64,000 nucleotides of DNA from Quillaja saponaria (lineage: Eukaryota > Streptophyta > Magnoliopsida > Fabales > Quillajaceae), in contig CM055612.1 in NCBI GenBank assembly GCA_029379385.1, positions 1,550,001-1,614,000 on the forward strand, in the 5' to 3' direction. The notes beneath the pieces were generated by a model. That model saw only the letters and a program-made list of their open reading frames with translations. It was not told the DNA's origin and did not search any database. Positions 24,280 to 36,500 of this stretch are shown here, piece after piece. Both the position numbers and the translations under genes were made by a program. The stretch's first letter is position 1. Every line of letters begins with the position of its first letter.

Positions 24280-25955
24280 TTGTATAAATTTGTATTTGGA
24301 AAGCTAAGGTCATTGGCAAAATACATTAGTATTGTAAATGAAAGGAAAATCAAATGAACTTGAATTATATATATAATGTCTATACAACTCATTTTTCAAA
24401 TGTAATTTTGTGTCTTTTGCATTTATGCAATGGACATGTACGCATGTGGGCACAAACAGTACAAAAATTAACTTATTTCATGAATATTTTATGTTACAAT
24501 ATTTTACTTCTTAATTTAGAAAAAAGTTGTAATTTTATTCTACAAACACTAATAGCTACATTTTATATTAGCTACTCGAACTTGGGAAAGGAAGTCGAAA
24601 ATAGTTAATAGGGAAAATATATATATATATATATATATATATAGCTCAAATTTGATAAAGTAATAAATTATATGCTTTAAATTTTACAAAGGCACAAGAG
24701 ATGGATTCTCTTGTCGCTGGGATATCTACTAAAACTAATGGCCATAAGATACGTTGGGAGTCCACAAGAAGTAGCTAATAATCTCTGTATATTTAATTTT
24801 TTTTATTTAACAATAATCAACGTGTCAAAGAAAACTTAAATATATTTTGTCTAATTAACTTGATGAACGTGACGACTAGAGATTTTATGTATCACAACAA
24901 ACCCATAAAATTGACAAAGAGAACACATATTCTTAATCACCAAATTAATATTTTAAAATTATATATTTTAATTATTTGTTCTAGATTCGAATCTAATTTT
25001 AGCTGTTTTGGAATAAACCTAAAGCAATAACAAGAAGTTCAGAACTTAATTAGCCCTAAGGGTCTAGTTAGCTATATATATATATAGCCCATTAGCTAGT
25101 TAATTCGTTTAGTTATATTGACGATGGTAATGTTTCCGTCCCTCACCTCTATGGACTCCAAAACGTCCATAAGTGTAAGTGGCCATATGAGAGAAATTAA
25201 AAAGAGTTACTTCAATTATATATTTCGAATTTGAAGAGCCGTCCAAGTGAGAAATCCAAAAGGGAACAAAACAATTCTATATATTAATAATAATTTATAC
25301 TTATGGTGATGATACAATAAACAATTCAGAAAAAAAAAATTAATTGACTTTAACTACTAGAAAATAAATAGAAAATAAAAATAATCATAGATTAAATATA
25401 ATTAATCTCAATCTTTCAATTCAAATTTCAAAGGCAACCATATCCATGTGTTTATGAGGCATACTTAATTACCAACACGTATCAATTAGACATGCGTGTG
25501 TGTCAACTTACTTATCACAGACTCGTACAAAAACTAGTTGAAAATTTGGGCAAATGGCAGGCATGTGAGTAATAAGGACAAGGTTAACATGCACCGGAAG
25601 TGAAGTTTTTGAGTGCCAAGTTTTAATTCATGTGTAACGTTTTCTATTGATTCCCAAACCCCCCCTTCTCCTGCGGTAAAATAAAGAAATAGGAAATTTG
25701 TTACGGTTAATTCCGGAAACTACCAATATTTACTGCGTTTCCATATGTCAAAAATAAGCATTTGATTTTGATGGAAAATATTACTGCGTAGTAGGTGGAA
25801 CGTGGATGATAATGGGAAGCCTGGTGACCACAGTAAATGCAGAATCTCTGTAGTAAAAGACAAAGCTAACCTTACTACATGTTTAAAGAAAAAATAATGC
25901 AACCCTATTGGTAATTGGATAAGGATGTTATTTTTCATAAAACAAATTTATAAAT
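24280..25955. repeat. Tandem duplication, copy B (uninterrupted)
   Basis: About 1.68 kb, near-identical to copy A without the LTR element. At about 24361-24377 it shows the empty insertion site, a short TA run between GAACTTGAAT and AATGTCTATACAACTC. It ends at AAACAAATTTATAAAT, the same sequence that ends copy A, then continues into the promoter side of the uniporter gene. No coding content. Confidence 0.92.
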
Positions 25956-26210
25956 AAAATAGGAAGGGTAATTTCGTTTTATGGTAACAAAGTTACAGTT
26001 TTATGACGTCACATATTCTACCTTCCAATTTTAACCCGAATATGGTGCAATTTATGTAGAATCTTTATCTTTGTCAAGAGTCATTAGTTCATATACTTAA
26101 TTCTCAGTTTCTAAAATCTGGAAAACAGACAATGACAAAATATTATTAGAAAAAATATTGAAAAAGAAAATGCAAAATTTTTTTTCTCTCTCCTCCTTTT
26201 ACTTTGGACC

Positions 26211-26220
26211 CTATATATAC
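26211..26220 (+). promoter_or_regulatory. Candidate TATA box of the MCU gene
   Basis: CTATATATAC lies about 100 bases upstream of the ATG at 26318, just after a pyrimidine-rich tract, and would place transcription start near 26245. Confidence 0.5.
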
Positions 26221-26317
26221 CATAACATCAGCACCTCCAAATCTCAAGGTTGTATTCAAACGCTCATTCCTCAGTTATCGGACACATCGGCTCTCACTTT
26301 CTTTCTCACACACATCA

Positions 26318-27983
26318 ATGGTGCTTCGGAAATCATTTACGAAGCGTATTTTTGAAGGTTGCCGAGCTCCGTCACAGTCAGTAACTTTAGAACACTCTCC
26401 CGTCTCCTCTTCATTACTCCCTCCGAATGCTGCCAAGACCAACTTTCACCGCGAGTACCATACATCGCCGGGCTCATCTGGAAAAGGCTTTTTCCGGAGA
26501 TTCCTTCACCGTAGAGCTGTATATCATTCCTCCGCCACAAGGATCCCGGAGTTCTTGTCCCTTCCAGTCGGAGAAAAACTTAGAGAAAAGCTCAGAGGCA
26601 TCAACATTACAGGTGATCGGCTCCGGCTGGACGGTCTAATCTCGCAGGCACCTGATCCGGCCGCGGTAGATTCTCTTTACGGAATTTCCGCAAAAGATGC
26701 CAGAAAGATCCTGAGGCTTTCGCAGGTGGAGAAGCTCAAAGCTAAGTTGAAGGAGATCCCGAAGAACTCGATTTCGTACTCGGAGTTCTTTAGGATCTGC
26801 GTTGAAGGTTGCGAAAATGAAGATCAAGGCGCTGAATTTGCTAAGGTGTTGGACGAGTCGGGAAACGTTATCGTTTTGGGGAACGTAGTGTTTCTCCGTC
26901 CGGAGCAGGTAACCACTAAGGTTTTCGGCAACTTTCACATGCTGTCAATAGTATAAATTTCAAAAAGACCATAATATCCTCTCTTTCTTTCCTTATTTGG
27001 GCTGGAACAATTATTTTGCCGTCCTTTTTGCGTGACAAGAAAAATATTTATTAAAAAAAGAAAATAGGCTTGGTTTTCATCACGCAGGGGTCGTGTCCAA
27101 AAAGCATGGAGTTGGAGTTTGGGGTTACTGAATTTTGGTCTGCTATCCTTTCTCCTTTTGATTTCTTTTAATTATTAGGCTTGAATTTGGTATTCACGGG
27201 CCTTCTTGTTTAGGGAATTTGTTAGTCACTCTATTCTAGCGGTTTTTTCAACGCACCGAAAATAGCGTTGTGCATGTGCTGCTCCCCAAAAATTTAGTAT
27301 TAACTATTAAGCCTGTCCCCGTTTACTGCCTTTCAGAGCAAGCCGGATATGTGGGCCCAGAATTTGCAGATCTGTGAGTCTGGGCCTAAACCTCTGAATC
27401 ATTCAAAATTTTAGGTCCACTTGATTTCTAGAGAGTTGGGCCTAATTTTAATTATCTTCTTTTTTTTTTAGTAGTAAAAATAAAATAATTGGTTCTTTAT
27501 TGAAAATTGCAGGTAGCAAAAGCAATGGAGTGCTTAATATCAGAATCAATAGCCAATCCAAACGATCCTAGAAGGACAGAATTGGAGCAAATGGAGAAGC
27601 AAAAGGGTGTGATAGATGAGAAAGCTGAAAGGTTGGTCCGAGGGGAGCTTTTTTGTGGGCTGGGGTTTTTGTTGGTTCAAACGCTTGGGTTTATGAGGCT
27701 AACATTTTGGGAGTTGAGCTGGGATGTAATGGAGCCCATTTGCTTCTTTGTTACCTCGCTTCATTTTGGTCTAGCATACGCTTACTTCCTAAGGACCTCG
27801 ACAGAGCCAAGTTTTCAAGGCTACTTTTATCGAAGATTTAAGGCCAAGCAACAGCGGCTCATGAAGACACACAACTTTGACATGGACAAGTTTAATCAAT
27901 TGAGAAAAGCTTGCTATCCTATTCCTAACTATAACACTTTTGCCAAATCCGGACCATGTTTTCCCTTCAATCAAACGGATTGA
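26318..27983 (+). CDS. MCU: Mitochondrial calcium uniporter pore protein (MCU family)
   Basis: Two coding exons, 26318-26908 and 27513-27983, join in phase 0 to 353 residues. The N-terminus is rich in Arg, Ser and hydroxylated residues without early acidic residues, typical of a mitochondrial presequence. The plant MCU domain follows, with predicted coiled-coil stretches (VEKLKAKLKEIP; RRTELEQMEKQKG). The pore signature WDVMEP is at about residues 267-272, between two hydrophobic segments (FCGLGFLLVQTLGFMRLTFW and ICFFVTSLHFGLAYAYFL). Family knowledge: the Asp and Glu of this motif form the Ca2+ selectivity filter in the inner mitochondrial membrane. The start is the first ATG after the TATA-like site that opens a targeting peptide. 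Intact; no syntenic partner recalled in Arabidopsis. Confidence 0.94.
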
Positions 27984-30130
27984 ACTTACATTTGGCGACT
28001 TCGAAAAATTAAATGGACAACAACAAAACATTATTTCGTATTTTAATGAAGTGATGGAGATGTTAATGGTTCGTTGAGTGTGTCGTGTAAGTACTAATTT
28101 CAAATGAGGTTGTACATATTTTGATGATGACAGGCCTGGAGGCCTTTCTTTGTGGGTGCATTGGGCCTTTCTTTGTTATAAATAACCTTTGGGAGTGCTT
28201 ATTTTTGAAGGAAGATGACCATACAAACTTCAAATTGATGCTACGTGACATCTGTTTTCGACATTTCAATCTAGTAGAAAAGTTAATGATTAGATTAGAG
28301 TTTGGTACTAGACCCAACACCCCAAACTATCGTACTTGAAACCAAAAAGAAATTAAACAGTTTTCTTTTTGGATTATGATGAAGAAGAACATGAAGATCT
28401 CTCTCTTATCTTTTAGGTGGATCAATTCCTCTATCTTACACTATCTATATTTATGGCATGTATTTGGGTCCAGCACACAACCACAGACGACGACAGAACC
28501 AACCACTTGTTAGTAACGTAGAGTAGTTATTAAAAATAAAAATGATTTGCATGTCTAATTATTAATTAAATAATTTGGAGAAACAAATTAGTCTCTGTAT
28601 GGTGGTCCAACTAACTGGACGCCTCATTAACCACCCATCTCTCCCACTCCCATTCTACAAATCTTTTCTGACCTACTAACCCACCAAGGGATATATGTAC
28701 TGATTTCGACAATTCAGTCCTTAGGTTAATCAAATGAATTACCTATATTCAAACTAATATAATTGAGGAAAGCATACTAATCATAATTAATGTTAATAGT
28801 GGAATATCTCATCAAACTTTTTTTTTTCCTTTAAAAAGTCAAATAGGATGGAAAGTCAAATCAAAGCATTCACAAGTTACAAGTTGTGTGGAGACTTACA
28901 TTTTGTTATGTAAATTTACCAAACCTATGTACCTAACCACCCATCCCATGTTGAAAATCACCCTCATGAAAAAAATACTCATCGTTAGGGATTTTGCTTC
29001 TTTTTGAATTAAGGAATGGAATTGGAATATTAGTTTGATATTTTAAGAATTGACAATGATAAATAATATATATTTTAGTATTTTTTTATATTTTTTCTTT
29101 CACACCGGAAAGGCAAAGTCTGTGGATAAGTATAATAATTATTGTAAGTATTATTTTTTTGTGTGTATAATATAAAAAGGATAATAATTGTTTGTTGCAT
29201 GTGACACAAATTTATTTAGCAAACGGAAGTTGACATTTTTGTGGCTGATAAGGTGGGACACTGGTTTCATTAATAATATGTTTAATTCAACTAATATGTT
29301 CAATTCAACTAGAGATTTTGAGGCAAATTGTAAAGCATAATTGATGATCCGTGCACTTGTCAATTGTTGTTTGTCGGGCCAATATATGTATTCTCTACTA
29401 AGATACTAATGGGCTATATTTATTAAAGAAAATATTTACAGACTTTTTACCTTAATTGTGTATAAAATAGAGTAACATAATATTTATTAAAACTCTTATT
29501 CATACAAATAATTTAAAAAAATGAAAAAATAATTCATTGACATTCTATTGGAATTCCTGTAGGTAACGCATTATCACTGCCACTATATTTTGCATATATT
29601 AATAGAATATTGCTAGTATAAAAAAATAACAAAATCCACTACATATATTGGATTGTTTTAACATTTCTTTCTAAGTAACTCTTTTTAATATTCCAAAAAA
29701 AAAAAAACTACAATTTGTAATGAAAATTCTCCCATTTTCTTATCATTTGAGTTAGGCAAACAATTTCATAATCTAGGTTGTGTTTTATTATGGGGAAAAC
29801 TATTTTGTTGAGTGTTTTAAGAATATTTGCTAGAATTTTATAAATAAAATATTTATAATATTTATTAGGATAATTATTTAAAATTCAGTTTTATTTAATA
29901 TTTATTTTTTAGTAACATTTATTACATGATTGGTGCACCCATTAAAAAACTTGTGTTAAATAATATTGAGACAAATGCGATTCTCGTAATTTCTGCAAAC
30001 CTGAGGGTGTTTTTAACTATTGTTGGATATTTTACCTACTTCATTTTATTTTGCTTTTTGAGAAAAAAGGAAAAAAAAAACCAAAAATATTAAAAAATTT
30101 ATCGTCTCTACCCACTCCATCAACCCTATA
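27984..30130. other. 3' UTR of the MCU gene and gene-free intergenic DNA
   Basis: The first 300-400 bases probably include the uniporter 3' UTR. The rest is AT-rich with no domain-bearing frame or recognised element boundary. The sequence from about 30130 to 30300 is pyrimidine-rich (CTTCTCTTCTTCCCC) and probably belongs to the leader of the following protease gene. Confidence 0.5.
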
Positions 30131-30534
30131 TGATTTTCATCCCCTTCTCTTCTTCCCCTTCACTGTCAGTGTTCTCTTTTTCCCATTCCTCAGAAGAAGA
30201 ACCTGAAATTCTGTCGTATTTTGAAGTCACTGCATCAGATTGAAAGCTCCGCTTTTTGAATCAGACAACGTTAGTAGCAGCGGTCTTAGAAATCAAGGCG
30301 GTAAATTTTCTTTTTGGATATTGTAACATTGACGGGTGCTTTCAAATCAAACCACTATTGGGTCAAAAGGGTCTTGCCAATTACTTATTTTATTAAATAT
30401 ATCTGTCTCTGTAAGAGATTTGAAAATGCAGAAGAGCCAGCGATTTTTCTGGGTTTTAAAGCCGATTGGAAAATCGCTGGCGCTGGAGATTTGATGGAGA
30501 TCGATGCCGATTTTGTTTGAGTTTATACCATTTA

Positions 30535-33500
30535 ATGGAGGCAATGATTCTTAGCAGTCCATGTATCCCACACAGATTTGATTGTAAACTTCGACTAACT
30601 GTCGTTGTTTTCGAGGTAAGCTCTGCTAGTAGTTAAGTTGTTTTATTTTTTTTCTCTATTTTTCAATTTGAATGTTGCTCTTCTTAGAATGGAAATTTGA
30701 GTTGGGGAAGTTTGGGATTGTGCATTGGGCGTTGTTGCCCTCAAGTACACTGAGGTTTTTTTCTTCCTTAGTTTTTCCTAAAATTTTAATCCCGGTGGCC
30801 TAGGGTTTATTCCTACGGGGAATGCTTGGTTTGGAAGATGTTTTTGTAACCGATGCTTCATTCGTTTCTATGTTATTAGCTTTACATGAAAACTGTTAAA
30901 TAGTTTTTGGGGCGACTGATGTCTGAGAGAAAAGTACATTATTTTTTTTATTTCCTTTTTGTTTAACATGCTCCATTTTGGAAATTCAGATGATATGAAG
31001 TTTGCCTTTCGCCAATGGTGTGCTAGCACTCCGCATGAATGAGAATAAATGAATTGTTTTTGGCTGAAATGCATGCGCTTCCTTTAATGCTATTTGTAGC
31101 TTCAGTAGTAGTTGATATACTTCTTTAGCTTACAGGAGAAAAAAAAATGTTTGTTCATTGTTGTTTTATTTGTTTGCATGAATTTAATGCTGCACCTGGA
31201 CTGTTAAGACTTAAGAGTACTATTTTGTTTTTGAAAGGAAGCGAACATTGCTAATACCCTGATATTGCTAAATTTTGCAATAACTCTTTTGCCTGCAACG
31301 TCATGCTTCAGATTATACTAGTTTTGGTATGGCTGGAATCCACTAATGGAAAACCCAGTGAACACCATCTACAATGGAGAGCCCTCGAAAGGGTAAGTGA
31401 GAACATTGCCTCACACTCCTGCATCCATGACCAGATACTTGAACAAAGGAAACGACCTGGTCGCAAGGTGTATTCAGTCACTCCACAGGTTTATTTGGAG
31501 CCGGGTATCTCAAACCCCCTTCAGCACAAAGGTAGGGCATTACTTGGTATTCCAGCATCGTCGGAGTCTCAAAAGGATGCAAAGCAACCCATTAGAATAT
31601 ATCTAAATTATGATGCTGTTGGTCACTCCCCTGACAGAGATTGTCGAAATATTGGTGATATTGTGAAGGTGAGTGTTAAACATTGGTCGATACATTTATA
31701 GTACCTATTACTTAGGCATGATGATGGTTACATTTAGTGTATTTGTTAATCTGGATTTATCTGTAAGCAGCTTGGGGAGCCTCCCTCGACTTCTCTTCCT
31801 GGTTCTCCTTCTTGTAATCCTCATGGTGATCCTCCAATCTTTGGTGACTGCTGGTATAACTGCACTTTAGATGATATCTCAGGGGAGGACAAAACGCATC
31901 GCCTTCGCAAGGTCCATTTTAATGTTTCATTTAGATTACTGCACTGCCCCCAAATTAAATGGTGTGATTTACTTTAAGTAACTTAATGCCAGGCATTAGG
32001 TCAGACAGCAGACTGGTTTAGGAGAGCCTTGGCTGTTGAGCCTGTGAAGGGTAACTTGCGGCTAAGCGGATATTCTGCTTGTGGACAAGATGGAGGTGTG
32101 CAGCTTCCTCGCGAATATGTTGAAGGTATATTCATTGTGATTAGTGCCTTTTGTGGGCATTCTGGTTTCTGCTAAAGCTCTACTTCTGCACTTGACCATC
32201 CTGATCGTTTAACTACCTACTGCAGAGGGTGTCTCTGATGCTGACTTGGTTCTGTTGGTGACCACAAGACCTACAACTGGGAACACCCTTGCTTGGGCAG
32301 TGGCATGTGAACGTGATCAATGGGGCCGTGCCATTGCTGGTATGTTTTCTAGGAAAATCTTTTAGGATGAGTTTGCAATAAATTCATGTTCAGTTCATTT
32401 CATTTAATTTCAATTCAATTCAATTTACATTATTTCTCAATGTTTGGAACAAATTATTTAAGTGATAGAATTTAATTGAATTATAGTGTTTGGAATATTA
32501 TTATAACTAGTATAGTTCATTTCATTTCAATATTTTTACAAAATTATCATTAATAAAAGAATTTTTTTTTTTCCGTACAAAAACAACTTAAATCATTGGT
32601 ATAGGTTTAATATATTATAAAGAGGGAAGAGAAATGAGGGGAAGAGGAGGGGAAAGAAAGAAGGGAAGAGATGAGATGAGAAATAGGGTAGGAAGAAGGA
32701 GGGGTTGTGGTTTTTGAGATGTGGATATGAGGAGAAGTAAAAATAAAGGGTATATATGTATTTTTAATCTAATTGAATTAAATTCTTAACAAATCATATT
32801 AATTTTGATGAGAATTCAAAATAAAAAAATGTTATAAAAGCATGATTTAGAATGAATTGAATTATCATGAAAGATAGATATCTAAAAGAAGATTTTAATC
32901 AAAGTTAATTTAGAATGGATTGAATTCTACAATTTTTATGGTTTCAAACACACTCTTAGTGAATCATTATATTTCTTTTGTATTTAAGAATTGATAGAAG
33001 TCTAAATCAGAACCGGTGGTAATTTTCCATTGTAGGACATGTTAATGTTGCTCCTCGCCACTTGACAGCTGAGGCAGAGACTTTACTTTCAGCTACACTG
33101 ATTCACGAGGTCAGATAAGTTTTATATTTAAATGAAATCAGTAATTATGGGAGGCATTATTCTATATCAGTAATCCTATTTGGCCTTTTCCTAGGTGATG
33201 CATGTTCTTGGTTTTGATCCCCATGCTTTTGCTCATTTTAGGGACGAGAGAAAACGACGACGTGATCAGGTAAGAGGTGCCATACTTTTTAAGATTCATT
33301 TTAAGGCAATATCTGCGATGTTATTTTGACTCCACGTAGTAAGATCCTTGATATCTTATTGTGAGATATATATCTTTGGTTTGGGATTTAAATCTCTGGA
33401 ACGAGCTAAGTGCAACCCTCATAACATAAACTGATACATCTTTTTGCTCTTTCATGTCTTCTTTGAGGTAAAAAAGGTACAACTTAGTTGCTTAAACATT

Positions 33501-36500
33501 CAACAGTGTGTAAAACAATAATGAGTTGTTTAAGTTTTAGCTATGGAAACCAGGTGTTAATGCTTTTTCATGGGAGCAAGTCCAATAGAGTATGAGTTCT
33601 CCCATTTTTCCTTTTATCCAAGTCCAGTTATTTCCTTTAGTATTGAAAATGATTCTACTGTCTTGAGTACATGCAAGAAAGATTTTATTTTTTTGCTTCT
33701 GAGTTTCTGCAATGCATATTTTACAAGGATATTTGTCATTAATTGTTTCTTTTTTCCAGGTTACAGAACAAGTCATGGATGAAAATCTAGGGCGGACAGT
33801 GACCCGTGTGGTTCTTCCACGTGTGGTTATGCACTCACGATATCATTATGGGGTAACTATCAACTTTTGGCTTTGCATTAATTATGCAGTATTTTATTTT
33901 TAAGGTGCCCTTGCCTGATAATGTTCGGTGGTTGATTCTCTGCATGCTCTCATATTCATGGATGTTTCCAGCTAACAGAACATAACCAATGCTTAATGAC
34001 TCTCTTTATGGCAGGCCTTCTCAGTGAATTTTACTGGATTAGAGTTAGAAGATGGGGGCGGACGTGGCACATCAGGTTTTCCCCTTTGTCTTGATTTATA
34101 TTAGATATGTACTTTTCTTTCTTCCCTCACAGGGAATACAACCACTGTGCAAAGTCAAAAACTTGTTCCTGGTTATGATACATGCTTATACAATGTGGTT
34201 TAGTAGTTCAAAACTAAGGCAGCAATTACTTCTGATACACTATCGCGTAGCCATCTCAATTAAATAATTAACGTAAGGATACTAACTCAATGGACAGGAT
34301 CTCACTGGGAGAAAAGGCTTCTGATGAATGAGATAATGACTGGTTCTGTGGATACAAGATCAGTAGTTTCAAAAATGACACTAGCACTCTTGGAAGATAG
34401 TGGATGGTACAAGGCTAATTATAGTATGGCGGACCATCTTGATTGGGGTCACAACCAAGGAACAGAATTCCTTACATCTCGTTGCAATCTTTGGAAGGGG
34501 GCATATCATTGCAACACTACTCAGTTGTCTGGTTGTACATATAATAGGGAGGCAGAGGGTTACTGCCCAATTGTAACATATATTGGAGACCTTCCTCAGT
34601 GGGCTCGTTACTTTTCTCAAGCTAACAAAGGTCTGTTCTTATCCATTAGTTTCTTTGTTTTCATATCTATTGATACATAGGTTGAGTAGTTAATCCTAAT
34701 CTATCTATGGTTTGTTTTTAAGACAATAATCCATATTTCCATCTATGAATTTCAATGATCCTATAGTTATGCTTTTTACTTTTTTTGGCCAATAGTTGTG
34801 CATTTTTTTTATCTATGAATTCAGTTATTGCTTGTTCCCATTGCTTTGTTGGCCCTCAACTCCTCTTTTAAGCAATGTTTAAAAAACTAGATGGACTCGG
34901 ATGGTTGGATTGGTTGAACCGTCATCCGGATGGAAGGTCCGATTGATTTGGACCATAGAACCATTTTTGTGGTTTGACAGTGTTAAACTGAAAGAACCGG
35001 ACGATCCTGAACCGATTTTAGTGGTTTTAAAATTTAAAACTTTTATTTTCTAAGAACTTCATTATTAAAATTGAGTTGAGTATTCAATATTTTAATAAGT
35101 CATACTAATATGCATTCAAATTTAGTTAAAAACTAAATAAAAATTCTAAAATGTATTAGACATGACGAAAACACATTAATATATAGGTGTGACTATTTGA
35201 AATGAATTTAATTTTTTTCCTAAGTTATTAAAATAATTATTGTAGGTATAATTATATTATGTTTAATATTATAATATTAAATTAAATATATTTATGATAT
35301 CATTGGTTCGATCACGGTTGAACCTTTGACCCCAGAAATGGTCATTTTTTGCTTCAATCAACGGTTTGGTTTTTAAACCATTGTTTTTAAGTGTTAGTTT
35401 CTTTTACTTTGGTGTAATACTTACAGTCGATTTCTTTTACACTTGCAATTAGCTGTTCTGCAAGTTATGAATCCTGATAATAGACCTTCCTGTGGTATAA
35501 AAATTATTTTTCAGAAAATGCTTTGTTCCATGATTCAACCATTTAGATAATAAATGCTGGGTCTTACCTGAAGTTTCATTGGCTTATTCATTGGTGATTC
35601 AGGTGGACAATCTTCACTGGCTGATTATTGCGCTTACTTCGTTGCTTACTCTGATGGATCATGCACAGACACTAACGGTGCACGAGCACCTGATAGAATG
35701 TTGGGTGAAGTGCGAGGGAGTAACTCAAGGTGAGATTTCTGATTGGAAATTTATTTGTCAACCTCAGACAGCTATGAATGTCATTAACAACTCAGATTGC
35801 TATTTTTTTTTCTTTTTCGTTAGGTGTATAGCCTCTTCGCTAGTACGTACAGGGTTTGTACGAGGTTCTATGAGTCAGGGAAATGGTTGTTATCAGCACA
35901 GATGCATTAACAATTCTTTAGAGGTATGGTTTGAGACGTGCAGTTTCAGGGGATATGTTTTTTTCTTTTTTAATGTTTTCTTTGTTTGGATCAATATGAC
36001 TGGAATTTTCCTGCTCTCTGATTCTCAAAGCTTTAGGAGGGAGGGAGTAATACATCAGAGCCATATTTATAATTTTTGTGACCCTCACGTTTGCTGAGAT
36101 TTTAATTGGAAGCAATTGTTATTTGCAGGTTGCAGTGGATGGTGTGTGGAAAGTGTGCCCTGAAGCTGGTGGACCTATTCAGTTCCCTGGATTTAATGGT
36201 GAATAAGCTGTTTTAATTTGCTTAATAAACATTGTTATTCACAAACAGAAAAGCTCAAATAATAACATTAATGATTTTATGTTTTTCATATTTAAGTTAC
36301 TCATTTTTAATCATAGGTGAATTAATCTGCCCTGCATACAATGAGCTCTGTACGAAAGGCCCACTTGTTAAATCTGGCCAATGTCCCAATTCATGTAAAT
36401 TTAATGGTGATTGTGTTGAAGGAAAGTGCCGCTGTTTCCTAGGATTTCATGGGTCTGATTGTAGTAAACGTGAGTTGTTTTTATTTTATTTTCATTTTAA

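Noticed and set aside
26337..26938. Minus-strand open frames opposite MCU exon 1
   Set aside because: Shadows of a GC-balanced coding exon; the plus strand carries the clear MCU product.
35579..36097. 172-residue continuous frame in the protease gene
   Set aside because: It runs through exon and intron in the wrong frame; the true exons 35603-35729 and 35824-35923 join in another frame.
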